Source: Fen-1258 sp947085815 | GTDB taxonomy: Bacteria; Bacteroidota; Ignavibacteria; Ignavibacteriales; Melioribacteraceae | DNA length: 64,000 bases | NCBI GenBank assembly: GCA_947085815.1 | Contig: CAMTXU010000003.1 | Coordinates: forward strand, 235,927 to 299,926 | Reading direction: 5' to 3' | In this document: piece by piece, positions 8,536-17,076 of the stretch | How the letters are laid out: each line of letters begins with the position of its first letter | How positions within the stretch are numbered: position 1 is the first letter of the stretch | Program-made: the position numbers and the translations under genes | Notes under the pieces: generated by a model | Database searches by the model: none | Told to the model about the DNA's origin: nothing | What the model saw: only the letters and a program-made list of their open reading frames with translations

Positions 8536-8829
8536 TTATAAGTCGGATATTTTTTTTAAGTAGCCGAATTCGTAAATACCGGTATTGTGATTGTCCGCCC
8601 ACTTAATTGCTACTGCGTAATTTCCCACCATGTTAATACTTATTACTTTTAGTTGCTCAGGAGAATATACTTTGATGTAGTCATGATGATGTGCATCCTC
8701 TTGCGAAGTACAAACAGCGCACGGACAAAATCTTCTTAAATCAGCCAGTTGAATCTCAGTTTGTGAATCGTCATTCCACCTTACAAACAAATATTTTTCT
8801 TCTTTCACTTTTATCTGAACTGGAGTCAT
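8536..8829 (-). CDS. DUF971 domain protein (gamma-butyrobetaine hydroxylase-like N-terminal domain)
   Basis: A 97-residue protein with the DUF971 pattern: a short beta-rich start, the Zn-type motif LRRFCPCAVC near residue 32, and a later WADNHNTGIYEFGYL stretch matching the W-x-DGH-x-x-G-I-Y/F-x-x-x-x-L signature. Stand-alone DUF971 proteins have been linked to Fe-S cluster biology and the Apc/Mrp proteins in other bacteria. No function can be assigned from this sequence. It follows purC with 2 bases between them and precedes pgsA, clearly in the same transcription unit. Confidence 0.85.
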   Translation of the reverse strand: MTPVQIKVKEEKYLFVRWNDDSQTEIQLADLRRFCPCAVCTSQEDAHHHDYIKVYSPEQLKVISINMVGNYAVAIKWADNHNTGIYEFGYLKKISDL

Positions 8830-8831
8830 TC

Positions 8832-9725
8832 CTAAGTAGTTTCTCCAATTAAATTGAAGAGCGCCTCTTTATACTTATTGCTTGTATTCACAATAATTTC
8901 TTCCGGCAATGTAGGCGCTGGTGGTTTTTTATTGAATTTTATTGAGAGAAGATAATCCCGCACAAATTGTTTATCAAAGCTGTTCTGGCTCTTTCCTTTC
9001 TCATATTCATGTAACGGCCAAAATCTTGAAGAGTCCGGTGTGAGCAATTCATCAATCAAAATAATTTTACCATCATAATAACCAAACTCCATTTTCGTAT
9101 CGGCTATAATAATTCCTTTCTGAAGAGCGTACTCGGAGGCTTTTGTATATACTTCGATTGAAGTATTTTTAATAAATTCAAAGGCATCTTTGCCAATAAT
9201 TTTAATGGCTTCTTCGGCTGAAATATTTTCATCATGAAGCCCGATCTCGGCTTTTGTTGAAGGTGTAAATATAGGTTTAGGCAATTTTTCCGATTCAACT
9301 AATCCCTTCGGCAATTCAATTCCGCATATCATTCCGGTCTTTTCATAATCGCTCAGCCCTGAACCTGTTATATAACCTCTCACAATACACTCTATAGGAA
9401 TAAGTTCTGCTTTCTTTACAAGCATTGAACGGTCTCTTAAAATTTCTTTATGAGGCTTGCACATCTCCGGGTATTCATCAACATTAATTGAGACTAAGTG
9501 GTTGGGTACGATCTCTTTTGTATAATCAAACCAAAATTTGGAAATGCGGTTAAGTATCTTTCCTTTTTCCGGAATTCCCTCATTCATGATTACATCAAAC
9601 GCAGAGAGACGGTCTGTTGAAACTATTAAGTAATAGTTCTCCACATTATATAGATCTCTTACCTTACCCCGCTTAAAAAGCTGTAAATCGGTAAAATTGG
9701 TTGTTGTAATTGCTTTGGTTGGCAT
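8832..9725 (-). CDS. purC: Phosphoribosylaminoimidazole-succinocarboxamide synthase (SAICAR synthetase)
   Basis: A 297-residue enzyme of the longer SAICAR synthetase form that joins CAIR and aspartate with ATP in purine synthesis. Signatures are LFKRGKVRDLYNVENYYLIVSTDRLSAFD at the N-terminus (K-R-GKVRDLY ATP-binding strand), ECIVRGYITGSGLSDYEKTG, and LIDELLTPDSSRFWP in the C-terminal third. It is the first gene of the purC-to-recX run. guaB, another purine gene, follows that run. About 120 bases of non-coding sequence precede it and presumably hold the promoter. Confidence 0.97.
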   Translation of the reverse strand: MPTKAITTTNFTDLQLFKRGKVRDLYNVENYYLIVSTDRLSAFDVIMNEGIPEKGKILNRISKFWFDYTKEIVPNHLVSINVDEYPEMCKPHKEILRDRSMLVKKAELIPIECIVRGYITGSGLSDYEKTGMICGIELPKGLVESEKLPKPIFTPSTKAEIGLHDENISAEEAIKIIGKDAFEFIKNTSIEVYTKASEYALQKGIIIADTKMEFGYYDGKIILIDELLTPDSSRFWPLHEYEKGKSQNSFDKQFVRDYLLSIKFNKKPPAPTLPEEIIVNTSNKYKEALFNLIGETT

Positions 9726-9848
9726 TATTCCTCAAGATTTTTGGTGTTGAAATATAAAGAGAGGATGTTCAGGATTCAACATTAAGATTACCGATCAATA
9801 AATTCAATTTCATTAATTTGGAGAGGAACCCGGTTTTATTTTGAAATT

Positions 9849-10565
9849 TTAATGTGGTCCTATTCTATATTTTCTCAATTCATTGTCCAATCTTTTCGCA
9901 TCTCCAGTCAGATTATCAAGATAGTCCCAAAATCTCTTGCTGTGATTTTTAACTTTTGTGTGAGCAAGTTCATGAAGAATAACATAGTCAATTAGGTGAT
10001 CCGGCAGACGCATTAAATGAAGACTAAGATTAATATTATTTTTGCCCGAGCAGCTCCCCCACCGGCTTCTTATATTCTTAATATATAATTCATTAAAAGG
10101 AAGTTCATGCAAGTCCGAGAGATCATTAAGTCTCTTGGGAAGAAATTCCTTCGCTTCTTCACGATATGCACTCACTATCCCTTTTCGAATTGCCTTTTGC
10201 ACCTCGACGGATTTGATACTTTTTTCATGAGGATATTTTACTATTATAAAATTATTTTTTACTCGGACTGAAAGATTTCCTTTGGTTGAATTTTTGAATT
10301 GCAACCGGTGGTTACGCGTCTGATAATTTGAATGCTCATCATAGATAGGAAATGCTTCCTCGTAGACTTTCATCTTTTGCAAATTATCTTCAATCCAACT
10401 AATTTTTGAATGTGCTAATTTTTCTCCCTCATAAAATGATACTCTTTCAGGAATTGTTATCCGCACTCCAACAAATGGTCTTACTGAGATATTCATAAGG
10501 CGGGACTTTGAACTTTTTCTAAGAACTATTTCTGTATTATTTATTTTTATAATTTTAGTTGACAT
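9849..10565 (-). CDS. YgjP/DUF45-type zinc metallopeptidase
   Basis: A 238-residue protein of the DUF45 (YgjP-like, M48-related) family. The C-terminal domain carries RSRWGSCSGKNNINLS, then the zinc site VILHELAHTKVKNHSKRFW (HExxH plus a third His) and the closing W-x-YLDNL. No signal peptide or membrane segment is seen, so it is probably cytoplasmic. The cellular substrate of the family is not established. It is monocistronic: a bidirectional terminator separates it from the pilin-like gene upstream. Confidence 0.88.
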   Translation of the reverse strand: MSTKIIKINNTEIVLRKSSKSRLMNISVRPFVGVRITIPERVSFYEGEKLAHSKISWIEDNLQKMKVYEEAFPIYDEHSNYQTRNHRLQFKNSTKGNLSVRVKNNFIIVKYPHEKSIKSVEVQKAIRKGIVSAYREEAKEFLPKRLNDLSDLHELPFNELYIKNIRSRWGSCSGKNNINLSLHLMRLPDHLIDYVILHELAHTKVKNHSKRFWDYLDNLTGDAKRLDNELRKYRIGPH

Positions 10566-10620
10566 CTAAATCAGCTTCCTGAATACTTTCTATAGCAAAT
10601 GTAATTAATTTTTAAAATAA

Positions 10621-10646
10621 AAAAGGGATGTTCAGACATCCCTTTT
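10621..10646 (-). terminator. Bidirectional intrinsic terminator
   Basis: Near-perfect 11-bp inverted repeat AAAAGGGATGT-TCAG-ACATCCCTTTT with T runs on both strands. It lies downstream of the pilin-like gene on the minus strand and ahead of the YgjP-like gene. Confidence 0.85.
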
Positions 10647-10763
10647 TTCCGGCTGGTCTTACTAAAGAATTCATTACCTAAGACACGTGGAACTGAAATT
10701 CCTCCTGTTCATAACTAATTTAGAATAATTACACAATAAAAGAGCATCTCCCGATAGCTTTGA

Positions 10764-11156
10764 TTAATTATCTATAACTGTTGAAGAAATAGTATTTGCT
10801 CCTACAGTCATTGTAGCTTTAACAGGTGTAGCCCCATCGTTACCATTTTCAGTACCGACCGCCACTAATGTTATTGTTTGTGGAGTTACAGTCGGAGTTA
10901 CAGCCGCGCCCATATTGGCTGTTTGAGATAAACTGGCGGGAACAATCCAACCTGTAAATGTATTTCCTCCACCGCCGAGTGCCTGAGGTCTTCTGTAATA
11001 TTGCTGCGCCATCGATGCGATATTTGTTAAGTCTGCAATAATTGCGTCACGGTTTGATTGTGATGCGCTGGCAGTGAATACATTAATTCCAACCACTACC
11101 GCTATTCCTACAATGATAACACCAAGTACAATAAGTAATAATTGCTGCTGTCCCAT
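10764..11156 (-). CDS. Pilin-like single-pass membrane/surface protein
   Basis: A 130-residue protein starting MGQQQLLLIVLGVIIVGIAV, followed by an amphipathic stretch (ASQSNRDAIIADLTNIASMAQQYYRRP) and a small Gly/Thr/Ala-rich C-terminal domain. A continuous N-terminal hydrophobic helix running into an amphipathic region resembles type IV pilin N-termini, with a possible two-residue MG leader. The canonical Phe1 and Glu5 are absent, and no prepilin peptidase or assembly ATPase lies nearby. AAAGAGG precedes the ATG. It has its own terminator and a 295-base upstream region, which suits a separately and possibly strongly expressed gene. Function is unproven. Confidence 0.6.
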   Translation of the reverse strand: MGQQQLLLIVLGVIIVGIAVVVGINVFTASASQSNRDAIIADLTNIASMAQQYYRRPQALGGGGNTFTGWIVPASLSQTANMGAAVTPTVTPQTITLVAVGTENGNDGATPVKATMTVGANTISSTVIDN

Positions 11157-11415
11157 CTCTTTTGCCTCTTTAAAAATTTACTGTGTAATGAGTGGAACAA
11201 TTATTAGACCAAGATAAATGATGATTTAGAATTATTAAAAACGAGAATAGACGATAGGTTTATTCTAATTTTAGAAGAATTAAAATATAGAGTGCGAGAA
11301 AGATAATTTACGATGTCAAAATGACAGGTAAAAAGGATAGACCTTGGATTAATTTATGAATTGTATAAAAGAGGTCAGCAAAAATTATCATTACTAATCT
11401 CATAAAGGATAAAAA

Positions 11416-11441
11416 AGAGAAGGGATGCCTAAACATCCCTT
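11416..11441 (-). terminator. Terminator after tRNA-Phe
   Basis: Minus-strand stem AAGGGATG/CATCCCTT with a 6-base loop, followed by CTCTTTTTT, starting 10 bases after the tRNA-Phe 3' end. Confidence 0.75.
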
Positions 11442-11451
11442 CCATGTTTTG

Positions 11452-11524
11452 TGGGCAGAGAGGGAATTGAACCCCCGACACAAGGATTTTCAGTCCTTTG
11501 CTCTACCGACTGAGCTATCTGCCC
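11452..11524 (-). tRNA. tRNA-Phe (GAA)
   Basis: A 73-base cloverleaf. The 7-bp acceptor stem is GGGCAGA/TCTGCCC with discriminator A. The D-arm is GCTCAGTCGGTAGAGC, the anticodon loop CTGAAAA has anticodon GAA, and the T-arm is GGGGGTTCAATTCCCTC. The CCA end is not encoded. It is a single tRNA gene with its own terminator. Confidence 0.96.
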
Positions 11525-11647
11525 ATCAAAAACGCGGGGTAAAAATAATTATTTTCATCATAAAACCAAAAAGTAAATTCATTTTTTAAATCTTTTATAG
11601 AATAGTCGAATAATTCATTAAGTTAGCGCCGTTAAATTAATGGACTT

Positions 11648-13480
11648 ATGGAAACGATTGTTTTCATCATAATAAATGCTGCTTTAGTTGGCGCTTTTAT
11701 TCACCTTACCCGCAAGAAGGATTTTCTCTCTTACTTATACAACGGTAAATGGATGCTCACCTGGCTTGCCATTGGTATAATCACACTAATGGATGAGCTA
11801 ACATCAATTTATTACGCACCGTCGGAAGCATTTAGATTCATCGGTCTTAAAGCCATTTTTTATATTGCCCTCACTTCCGTTCTAATCCGTTTCCTTTCTA
11901 CAAGAATGGTAGAGATCGGGGAAATTCTTGAAAAAAATAATATACGTGGCGGCGGTGTTTATTCTTTCGCTTATCTTGTGCTTGGACCAAATTTATCTTT
12001 CATCGCTATTTCATCAATACTAGTTGATTATATTTTAACGGCAACAATCTCCACTGTAAGTGCCGTCGAAAATGGTACTTACTTTCTTGGTATGGGACCC
12101 GAGATTAAATTCTTCCTCAAGTTTGGAGTAATCGGCTTAATCACCGGTTTGAATATCATCGGTATAAAAGAGAATGCCAAGTTCACTTTTTTGATCTTCG
12201 TTTTTGCAGCTTTTGTACTGGTGAATTTAATTGTCGGTGGTGCTATCAATCTGGATTCAAATTCAGTTTCGGTTCTGAGAAGCGGATTTCAATCATTCAC
12301 AGGCGATTTTTTACATAATAATCCCCTCATTGCTTATGAAAATTTAATTATCGGTATAGGCAGTTGTATTCTTGCTTATTCCGGAATTGAATCCGTTCTG
12401 CAAACTGCTTCCCTAGTTAAAAGCTGGAAAGAAATACGTAAAGCCTATTTATTTCTTGCGGTTACAGTTGGTCTTGTAACACCTTTAATTGCTTTATTCG
12501 CTTTGTCATCTGGTGTAAACCTTGCCCATCACGAGACTGATTTGATCCCCGCCTTCGCATCAAAAGTAAATGGAAATTTTTTCGGAATAATTGTTGGAGT
12601 GTTAGCAAGTATAACATTAATTATGGCAGTAAACACCGCAATGGTTGCATCTGCAGAATTAATTGAAAAGGTTGCGGAGAAATATAATTACCAGTGGTTA
12701 ATACATGTTAATAAGTCGCAATCACTCTATAGAATACACATTGTAAATGCAATTTTTTATGCAATAATTTTAATAATAACAAGCGGAAGTCAGGCTATAC
12801 TTGCCGAGATGTACGCAGTTGGATTAGTTGCCAGCTTTGTTATCAACACCGGGTCTCTAATTAAATACCGTTTCTCAAAAGGAACGAAGGAAATTACATA
12901 TCACACATCCCGCGCGGGCACTCTAATATTGTTTTTTATTTTACTCAGCACGCTGATTTATATAATGATCGCCCGACCATACGGAACTACACTTTGGTTT
13001 ATTATAACTTCTATAATTCTCTTCCTCGGAATTAAAATATCGCGCTACAGAGCTCCGGACATTCCGGTTCGCCGTCAAACAAGAAATGTTATGGACCTGG
13101 TTTTCAAGATAGCTGAGATTGAGAATAGAGAGATTAATATTTATTTCCGCCGACCTTTAGAGGAAGGGTCTGCTTCTTCGGAGAGCAATTCAATTTATGT
13201 GAGCTTCTACGCACCACGTTTAGATACTCCACTTCCTTTGCGCGATAATCATTTTTGGATTGCCATTGAACGTAAACTTAATTTATTTGATATGATCACC
13301 AGTGTATTAAAAACTATTGAATATGAGATTCCATTTTCCGAAAGGGAGATACATTTACATTTTGGCTGGCCTCTCTCATCCTGGTTTGACCGACTTTCTA
13401 CAGGAATTATGATTCACAACATAATGAAACTGCCGCGCGAATTTCCTAATTACCATTTCCACATGGATTATCTTAAATAA
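11648..13480 (+). CDS. APC-type amino acid/polyamine permease with a C-terminal soluble domain
   Basis: A 610-residue polytopic membrane protein. Residues 1 to about 475 contain about 12 hydrophobic segments, including the family-like GGGVYSFAYLVLGPNLSFIA near residue 100 and GIESVLQTASLVKSWKEIRKAY near 245. The last 130 residues or so are soluble, with several charged Asp/Glu-Arg stretches and a WPLSSWFDRLSTGIMIHN motif. The APC superfamily exchanges or imports amino acids and related compounds; the substrate here cannot be told. It stands alone on the plus strand, opposite tRNA-Phe, and has its own terminator. Confidence 0.78.
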   Translation: METIVFIIINAALVGAFIHLTRKKDFLSYLYNGKWMLTWLAIGIITLMDELTSIYYAPSEAFRFIGLKAIFYIALTSVLIRFLSTRMVEIGEILEKNNIRGGGVYSFAYLVLGPNLSFIAISSILVDYILTATISTVSAVENGTYFLGMGPEIKFFLKFGVIGLITGLNIIGIKENAKFTFLIFVFAAFVLVNLIVGGAINLDSNSVSVLRSGFQSFTGDFLHNNPLIAYENLIIGIGSCILAYSGIESVLQTASLVKSWKEIRKAYLFLAVTVGLVTPLIALFALSSGVNLAHHETDLIPAFASKVNGNFFGIIVGVLASITLIMAVNTAMVASAELIEKVAEKYNYQWLIHVNKSQSLYRIHIVNAIFYAIILIITSGSQAILAEMYAVGLVASFVINTGSLIKYRFSKGTKEITYHTSRAGTLILFFILLSTLIYIMIARPYGTTLWFIITSIILFLGIKISRYRAPDIPVRRQTRNVMDLVFKIAEIENREINIYFRRPLEEGSASSESNSIYVSFYAPRLDTPLPLRDNHFWIAIERKLNLFDMITSVLKTIEYEIPFSEREIHLHFGWPLSSWFDRLSTGIMIHNIMKLPREFPNYHFHMDYLK

Positions 13481-13510
13481 AATAAGAGCGCAGAATAACG
13501 CTCTTATTTT
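13479..13510 (+). terminator. Terminator after the APC permease gene
   Basis: Inverted repeat AAAATAAGAGCG-CAGAATAA-CGCTCTTATTTT, a 12-bp stem with T runs on both strands, beginning at the permease stop codon. It should work in both directions. Confidence 0.88.
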
Positions 13511-13521
13511 ATAATTCTTAC

Positions 13522-13709
13522 CACTACTAACCGACTATTTTTTAAAGATCGATAAATCATTTGAACAGATAGATGGTGCCGCTTTATAAAATCAAGAAAA
13601 ATGGAACGCAGATTTTTTATGATAATTATGATTTTCGCTGATAATCAAATCTTAACTAATCATAAGAATCAGTGTTATCAGCGTTCTATTTTTTAGTCGG
13701 TTAGTAGTG
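13522..13709. repeat. Intergenic element copy 1, with perfect 16-bp terminal inverted repeats
   Basis: CACTACTAACCGACTA at 13522-13537 is repeated in inverse at 13694-13709. The interior, read on the minus strand, starts AATAGAACGCTGATAACA and continues with ATTATCAGCGAAAATC and AATCTGCGTTCC. The same AATAG(A/C)ACGCTGA start is present in the elements at 58039-58144 and 61486-61613, but each has different terminal repeats. There is no ORF inside. It sits between the permease terminator and the end of argF, both converging on it. Confidence 0.65.
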
Positions 13710-13775
13710 AATTCTTACAGAAGAACCTACTACTATTTTCCCAATTGATCTAAAGCTACCTCTTCGGAAAAAATA

Positions 13776-14777
13776 TTACGAACCTAATGTTGCAACCATT
13801 ACTGCTTTAATAGTATGAAGTCTATTTTCCGCTTCATCGAAGACGATTGAATGGGATGATTCAAAGACCTCTTCTGTAACTTCCATAGCTTCAAGACCAA
13901 ATTTTTGAAATATCTCTTCGCCAACACTTGTTTCTCTATTATGAAACGCAGGAAGACAGTGCAAAAATTTTACATCCGGATTGCCGGTATTTTTGATCAT
14001 CTCCATATTGACTTGATAAGGTTTCATTATATTAATTCTTTGTTCCCACACAGCTTCCGGTTCACCCATAGAAACCCATACGTCAGTGTATAAGAAATCG
14101 GCGCCCTTAACACCTTTAACCGGATCGTCGCTAAATTCAATTACAGCTCCGGTTTCTTTTGCGATCTCCTGACATTTTTTTACTAGTTCTTCATTAGTCC
14201 AAAGATTTTTTGGCGCAACAGCTCTAAACTTCATTCCCATTTTAGCTGAACCAACCATCAAAGAATTGCCCATATTATTTCTTGCATCGCCTAAATAAAC
14301 TAATGTAACTTCATTCAACGGTTTATTTGAATGTTCAATGATGGTTAGAAAATCTGCCAAGACCTGAGTCGGATGAAATTCATCAGTAAGTCCATTCCAA
14401 ACCGGAACCCCGGCATGAGCGCCAAGTTCTTCAACAATTTCTTGACCGAAGCCTCTATACTCAATTCCATCGTACATTCTGCCGAGTACACGAGCCGTAT
14501 CTTTCATAGATTCTTTTTTTCCCATCTGAGAACCTGAAGGACCTAAGAAAGTAACTCCGGCACCTTGATCGAGAGCCGCTACTTCGAATGCGCATCTCGT
14601 TCTGGTAGAGTCCTTTGCGAAGAGAAGAACTATATTCTTCCCTTTCAATCTTTGAGTTTCTGTACCGGCATATTTAGCCGATTTCAAATCTTTAGAAAGA
14701 TCTAATAAGTATTGTATTTCTTTTGGAGTAAAATCGAGAAGTTTCAAGAAATTTCTGTTTCTAAGATTAAAAGCCAC
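13776..14777 (-). CDS. argF: Ornithine carbamoyltransferase
   Basis: A 333-residue transcarbamylase of the OTC branch. The carbamoyl-phosphate loop is KDSTRTRCAFE, with YRGFGQEIVEELG and NGLTDEFHPTQ following. The ornithine-binding signature is DVWVSMGE, and the Cys loop is FLHCLPAFHNRE. The enzyme interconverts ornithine plus carbamoyl phosphate and citrulline. The operon partner is carbamate kinase, as in arc operons, so the catabolic symbol arcB would fit equally well. No arginine deiminase or other arg genes occur in the window. It is the last gene of glmS-COG2403-carbamate kinase-OTC. Confidence 0.95.
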   Translation of the reverse strand: MAFNLRNRNFLKLLDFTPKEIQYLLDLSKDLKSAKYAGTETQRLKGKNIVLLFAKDSTRTRCAFEVAALDQGAGVTFLGPSGSQMGKKESMKDTARVLGRMYDGIEYRGFGQEIVEELGAHAGVPVWNGLTDEFHPTQVLADFLTIIEHSNKPLNEVTLVYLGDARNNMGNSLMVGSAKMGMKFRAVAPKNLWTNEELVKKCQEIAKETGAVIEFSDDPVKGVKGADFLYTDVWVSMGEPEAVWEQRINIMKPYQVNMEMIKNTGNPDVKFLHCLPAFHNRETSVGEEIFQKFGLEAMEVTEEVFESSHSIVFDEAENRLHTIKAVMVATLGS

Positions 14778-14796
14778 TTTAAATTTCTCCTTACAA

Positions 14797-15741
14797 TTAT
14801 TTAATTATTCTTGTACCGCAGTTCTCTTTTTCCAGATCCGCCTCACAGGTGATAATCGCTTCATTTCCGGTGCTCTCAACAAATTCTACAGCAGCAAGGA
14901 TTTTTGGACCCATACTTCCTGCGGGAAATTCTCCGGCATCCAAATATTTTCTTGCCTCGGCAACAGTTAAAGTGTCAAGAGCTTTTTGATTCGGTTTATT
15001 AAAATTAATGCAAACTTTCGGAACGTCTGTTATGATATAAAAGCGGTCGGCTTTAATTTCACGTGCCAGAACCGCAGAGGCTAAATCTTTATCAACTACA
15101 GCCTCAATCGCTTCCAGGTATTTTGTATCATCATGCCAATAAACCGGTATACCGCCGCCGCCAACCGCAATTACTATGTGACCATGTTTAACCAAATCCT
15201 TAATCACTTTTTTATTCATAATATCGAGAGGTTTTGGTGATGCTACAACTTTTCTCCAGCCCCTCTTGCGCGGATCCTCCTTGAATACCCAGTTATTTGC
15301 TTTTGCTAAAAGATCAGCTTCTTCCTTCAAATAATAAGGTCCAATAGGTTTTGTAGGGTTTTGAAATGCCGGATCGTAGAGATCCACTAATGTCTCTGTA
15401 ATAATTGCAACCACATTTCTTCGTAAGTTAGTCTTGCTTATCGCGTTGCGCATTTGCCGGTCGATCATGTAACCGATTCCCCCTTGTGAATCGGCAACAC
15501 AAATATCAAGCGGCATTTTTGGAATCTTATATTGAACATATCCGGCTTCATTGCGAAGAAGGATATTTCCAACCTGAGGACCATTGCCGTGTGTGATAAC
15601 AAGATTGAAATCGTTACGCAGTAGACTAATAAGTTTTTCGCACGTATCCAATGTATTTTTTTCTTGCTGCTCTATAGTGCCAACCTCATTAGCGCGTAAG
15701 AGTGCGTTGCCACCAAATGCAACTACAGCAATCTTTTTCAT
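14797..15741 (-). CDS. arcC: Carbamate kinase
   Basis: The 314-residue amino-acid-kinase-fold enzyme interconverts carbamoyl phosphate plus ADP with carbamate plus ATP. Signatures are VVAFGGNALLR at the N-terminus, LVITHGNGPQVGNILLRNE near residue 55, IAVGGGGIPVY near 213, VVDKDLASAVLA near 238, and FPAGSMGPKILAAVEFVE near 276. These match carbamate kinase rather than aspartate kinase or UMP kinase. It overlaps the end of the upstream GTPase gene by 4 bases, and OTC follows 20 bases later, so the two carbamoyl-phosphate enzymes are surely co-expressed. Confidence 0.95.
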   Translation of the reverse strand: MKKIAVVAFGGNALLRANEVGTIEQQEKNTLDTCEKLISLLRNDFNLVITHGNGPQVGNILLRNEAGYVQYKIPKMPLDICVADSQGGIGYMIDRQMRNAISKTNLRRNVVAIITETLVDLYDPAFQNPTKPIGPYYLKEEADLLAKANNWVFKEDPRKRGWRKVVASPKPLDIMNKKVIKDLVKHGHIVIAVGGGGIPVYWHDDTKYLEAIEAVVDKDLASAVLAREIKADRFYIITDVPKVCINFNKPNQKALDTLTVAEARKYLDAGEFPAGSMGPKILAAVEFVESTGNEAIITCEADLEKENCGTRIIK

Positions 15742-17057
15742 AGAAGACCTTTAGATTTGAGTACCGATTCACATGTATTAGCACCAATTTCTTCCAGATC
15801 ATACATTACGCGGGTGGAAGGTTTGTTGATTTTCAAAATTCGCCCAAGGTCAATAGGCGTACCGATGATAACAGAATCGCAATCGGTTTTATTAATTGTT
15901 TCTTCAAGATCTTTTATTTGTTCATCACCGTAACCCATTGCTGGAAGAAGAACACCAATGTTAGGATATTTTTTAAATGTATCCGATATTGAATTAACGG
16001 TGAATGGTCTTGGGTCAACAATTTCTTTTGCATTGTTCCTCTCGGCAGCAACTGTACCGGCGCCGTATTTCATTTCACCATGAGTTAATGTTGGACCATC
16101 TTCAACAACAAGGACACGTTTACCATTTATTAATTCAGGATGATCGACAGTTAATGGAGAGTTTGCGTCAATTACAACAGCGTTTGGATTTACTTCTTTG
16201 ATATTCTTTCTCACAATCTCAATATTTTCCTTGGAAGCGGAATCCATCTTGTTGATTATGACAGCGTCTGCCATACGAAGAGAAGTATTTCCGGGATAAT
16301 AACGCATTTCATGCCCGGGTCTATGTGGGTCTACAACTGTAAAGGTTATATCAGCTTTGTAAAAAGACATATCATTATTTCCACCGTCCCATAGTATTAC
16401 ATCGGCTTCCTTTTCGGCTTCTCTTAGGATAGCTTCATAATCAACTCCGGCATAAATCACTCCGCCTCGTGCAATGTGCGGTTCATATTCTTCTATCTCT
16501 TCAATTGTACATTCATGTTTTTTTAAATCTTCTAATGTTGCAAAGCGTTGGACTTTTTGTTTTACTAAATCACCGTAGGGCATTGGATGACGTATTGCTA
16601 CAACTTTCTTCCCGGCATCTTGTAAAAGTTTTACAATTCTTCTTGATGTTTGGGATTTACCGCAGCCGGTTCTTACGGCAAGTACTGCAACAACGGGTTT
16701 AGTACTTTTTATCATTGTCTCTGCAGCACCTAATAAACGAAAAGAAACTCCTGCCGCATTTACAATAGATGCTTGGGTCATCACGTATTCAAATGTAATA
16801 TCTGAATATGAGAAAACTACTTCATCAACTTTGAATTTTTTGATAAGATCTAAAAGCTCCGATTCTTCATAAATTTTAATCCCCTCCGGATATAAATTTC
16901 CCGCTAATTCCGCAGGATAACTTCTTCCAAAGATATTCGGAATTTGTGTGGCTGTAAATGCAACTACATTGTAATTCTCATTACCTCTAAAAAATACGTT
17001 GAAGTTATGGAAATCACGTCCTGCTGCACCCATGATAAGGATGTTTCTACGAGACAT
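15738..17057 (-). CDS. COG2403-type GTPase, cyclic 2,3-diphosphoglycerate synthetase-like
   Basis: A 439-residue protein beginning MSRRNILIMGAAGRDFHNFN, an N-terminal Rossmann-like region. A P-loop variant, VRTGCGKSQTSRRI, is near residue 130. Further conserved pieces are IRHPMPYGDL, WDGGNNDMSF and VIINKMDSA, the last resembling a guanine-specificity NKxD motif. The family resembles archaeal cyclic 2,3-diphosphoglycerate synthetase; the bacterial members have no established reaction that I can name. The 4-base overlap with carbamate kinase and the close OTC gene suggest a role tied to carbamoyl phosphate. That is inference from context. Confidence 0.75.
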   Translation of the reverse strand: MSRRNILIMGAAGRDFHNFNVFFRGNENYNVVAFTATQIPNIFGRSYPAELAGNLYPEGIKIYEESELLDLIKKFKVDEVVFSYSDITFEYVMTQASIVNAAGVSFRLLGAAETMIKSTKPVVAVLAVRTGCGKSQTSRRIVKLLQDAGKKVVAIRHPMPYGDLVKQKVQRFATLEDLKKHECTIEEIEEYEPHIARGGVIYAGVDYEAILREAEKEADVILWDGGNNDMSFYKADITFTVVDPHRPGHEMRYYPGNTSLRMADAVIINKMDSASKENIEIVRKNIKEVNPNAVVIDANSPLTVDHPELINGKRVLVVEDGPTLTHGEMKYGAGTVAAERNNAKEIVDPRPFTVNSISDTFKKYPNIGVLLPAMGYGDEQIKDLEETINKTDCDSVIIGTPIDLGRILKINKPSTRVMYDLEEIGANTCESVLKSKGLL

Positions 17058-17076
17058 ATTTTACCTCTTTTTTGGT

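Noticed and set aside
13522..13709. Insertion sequence between the permease and OTC genes
   Set aside because: There is no transposase frame and the element is under 190 bases; it is better described as a small repeat element.
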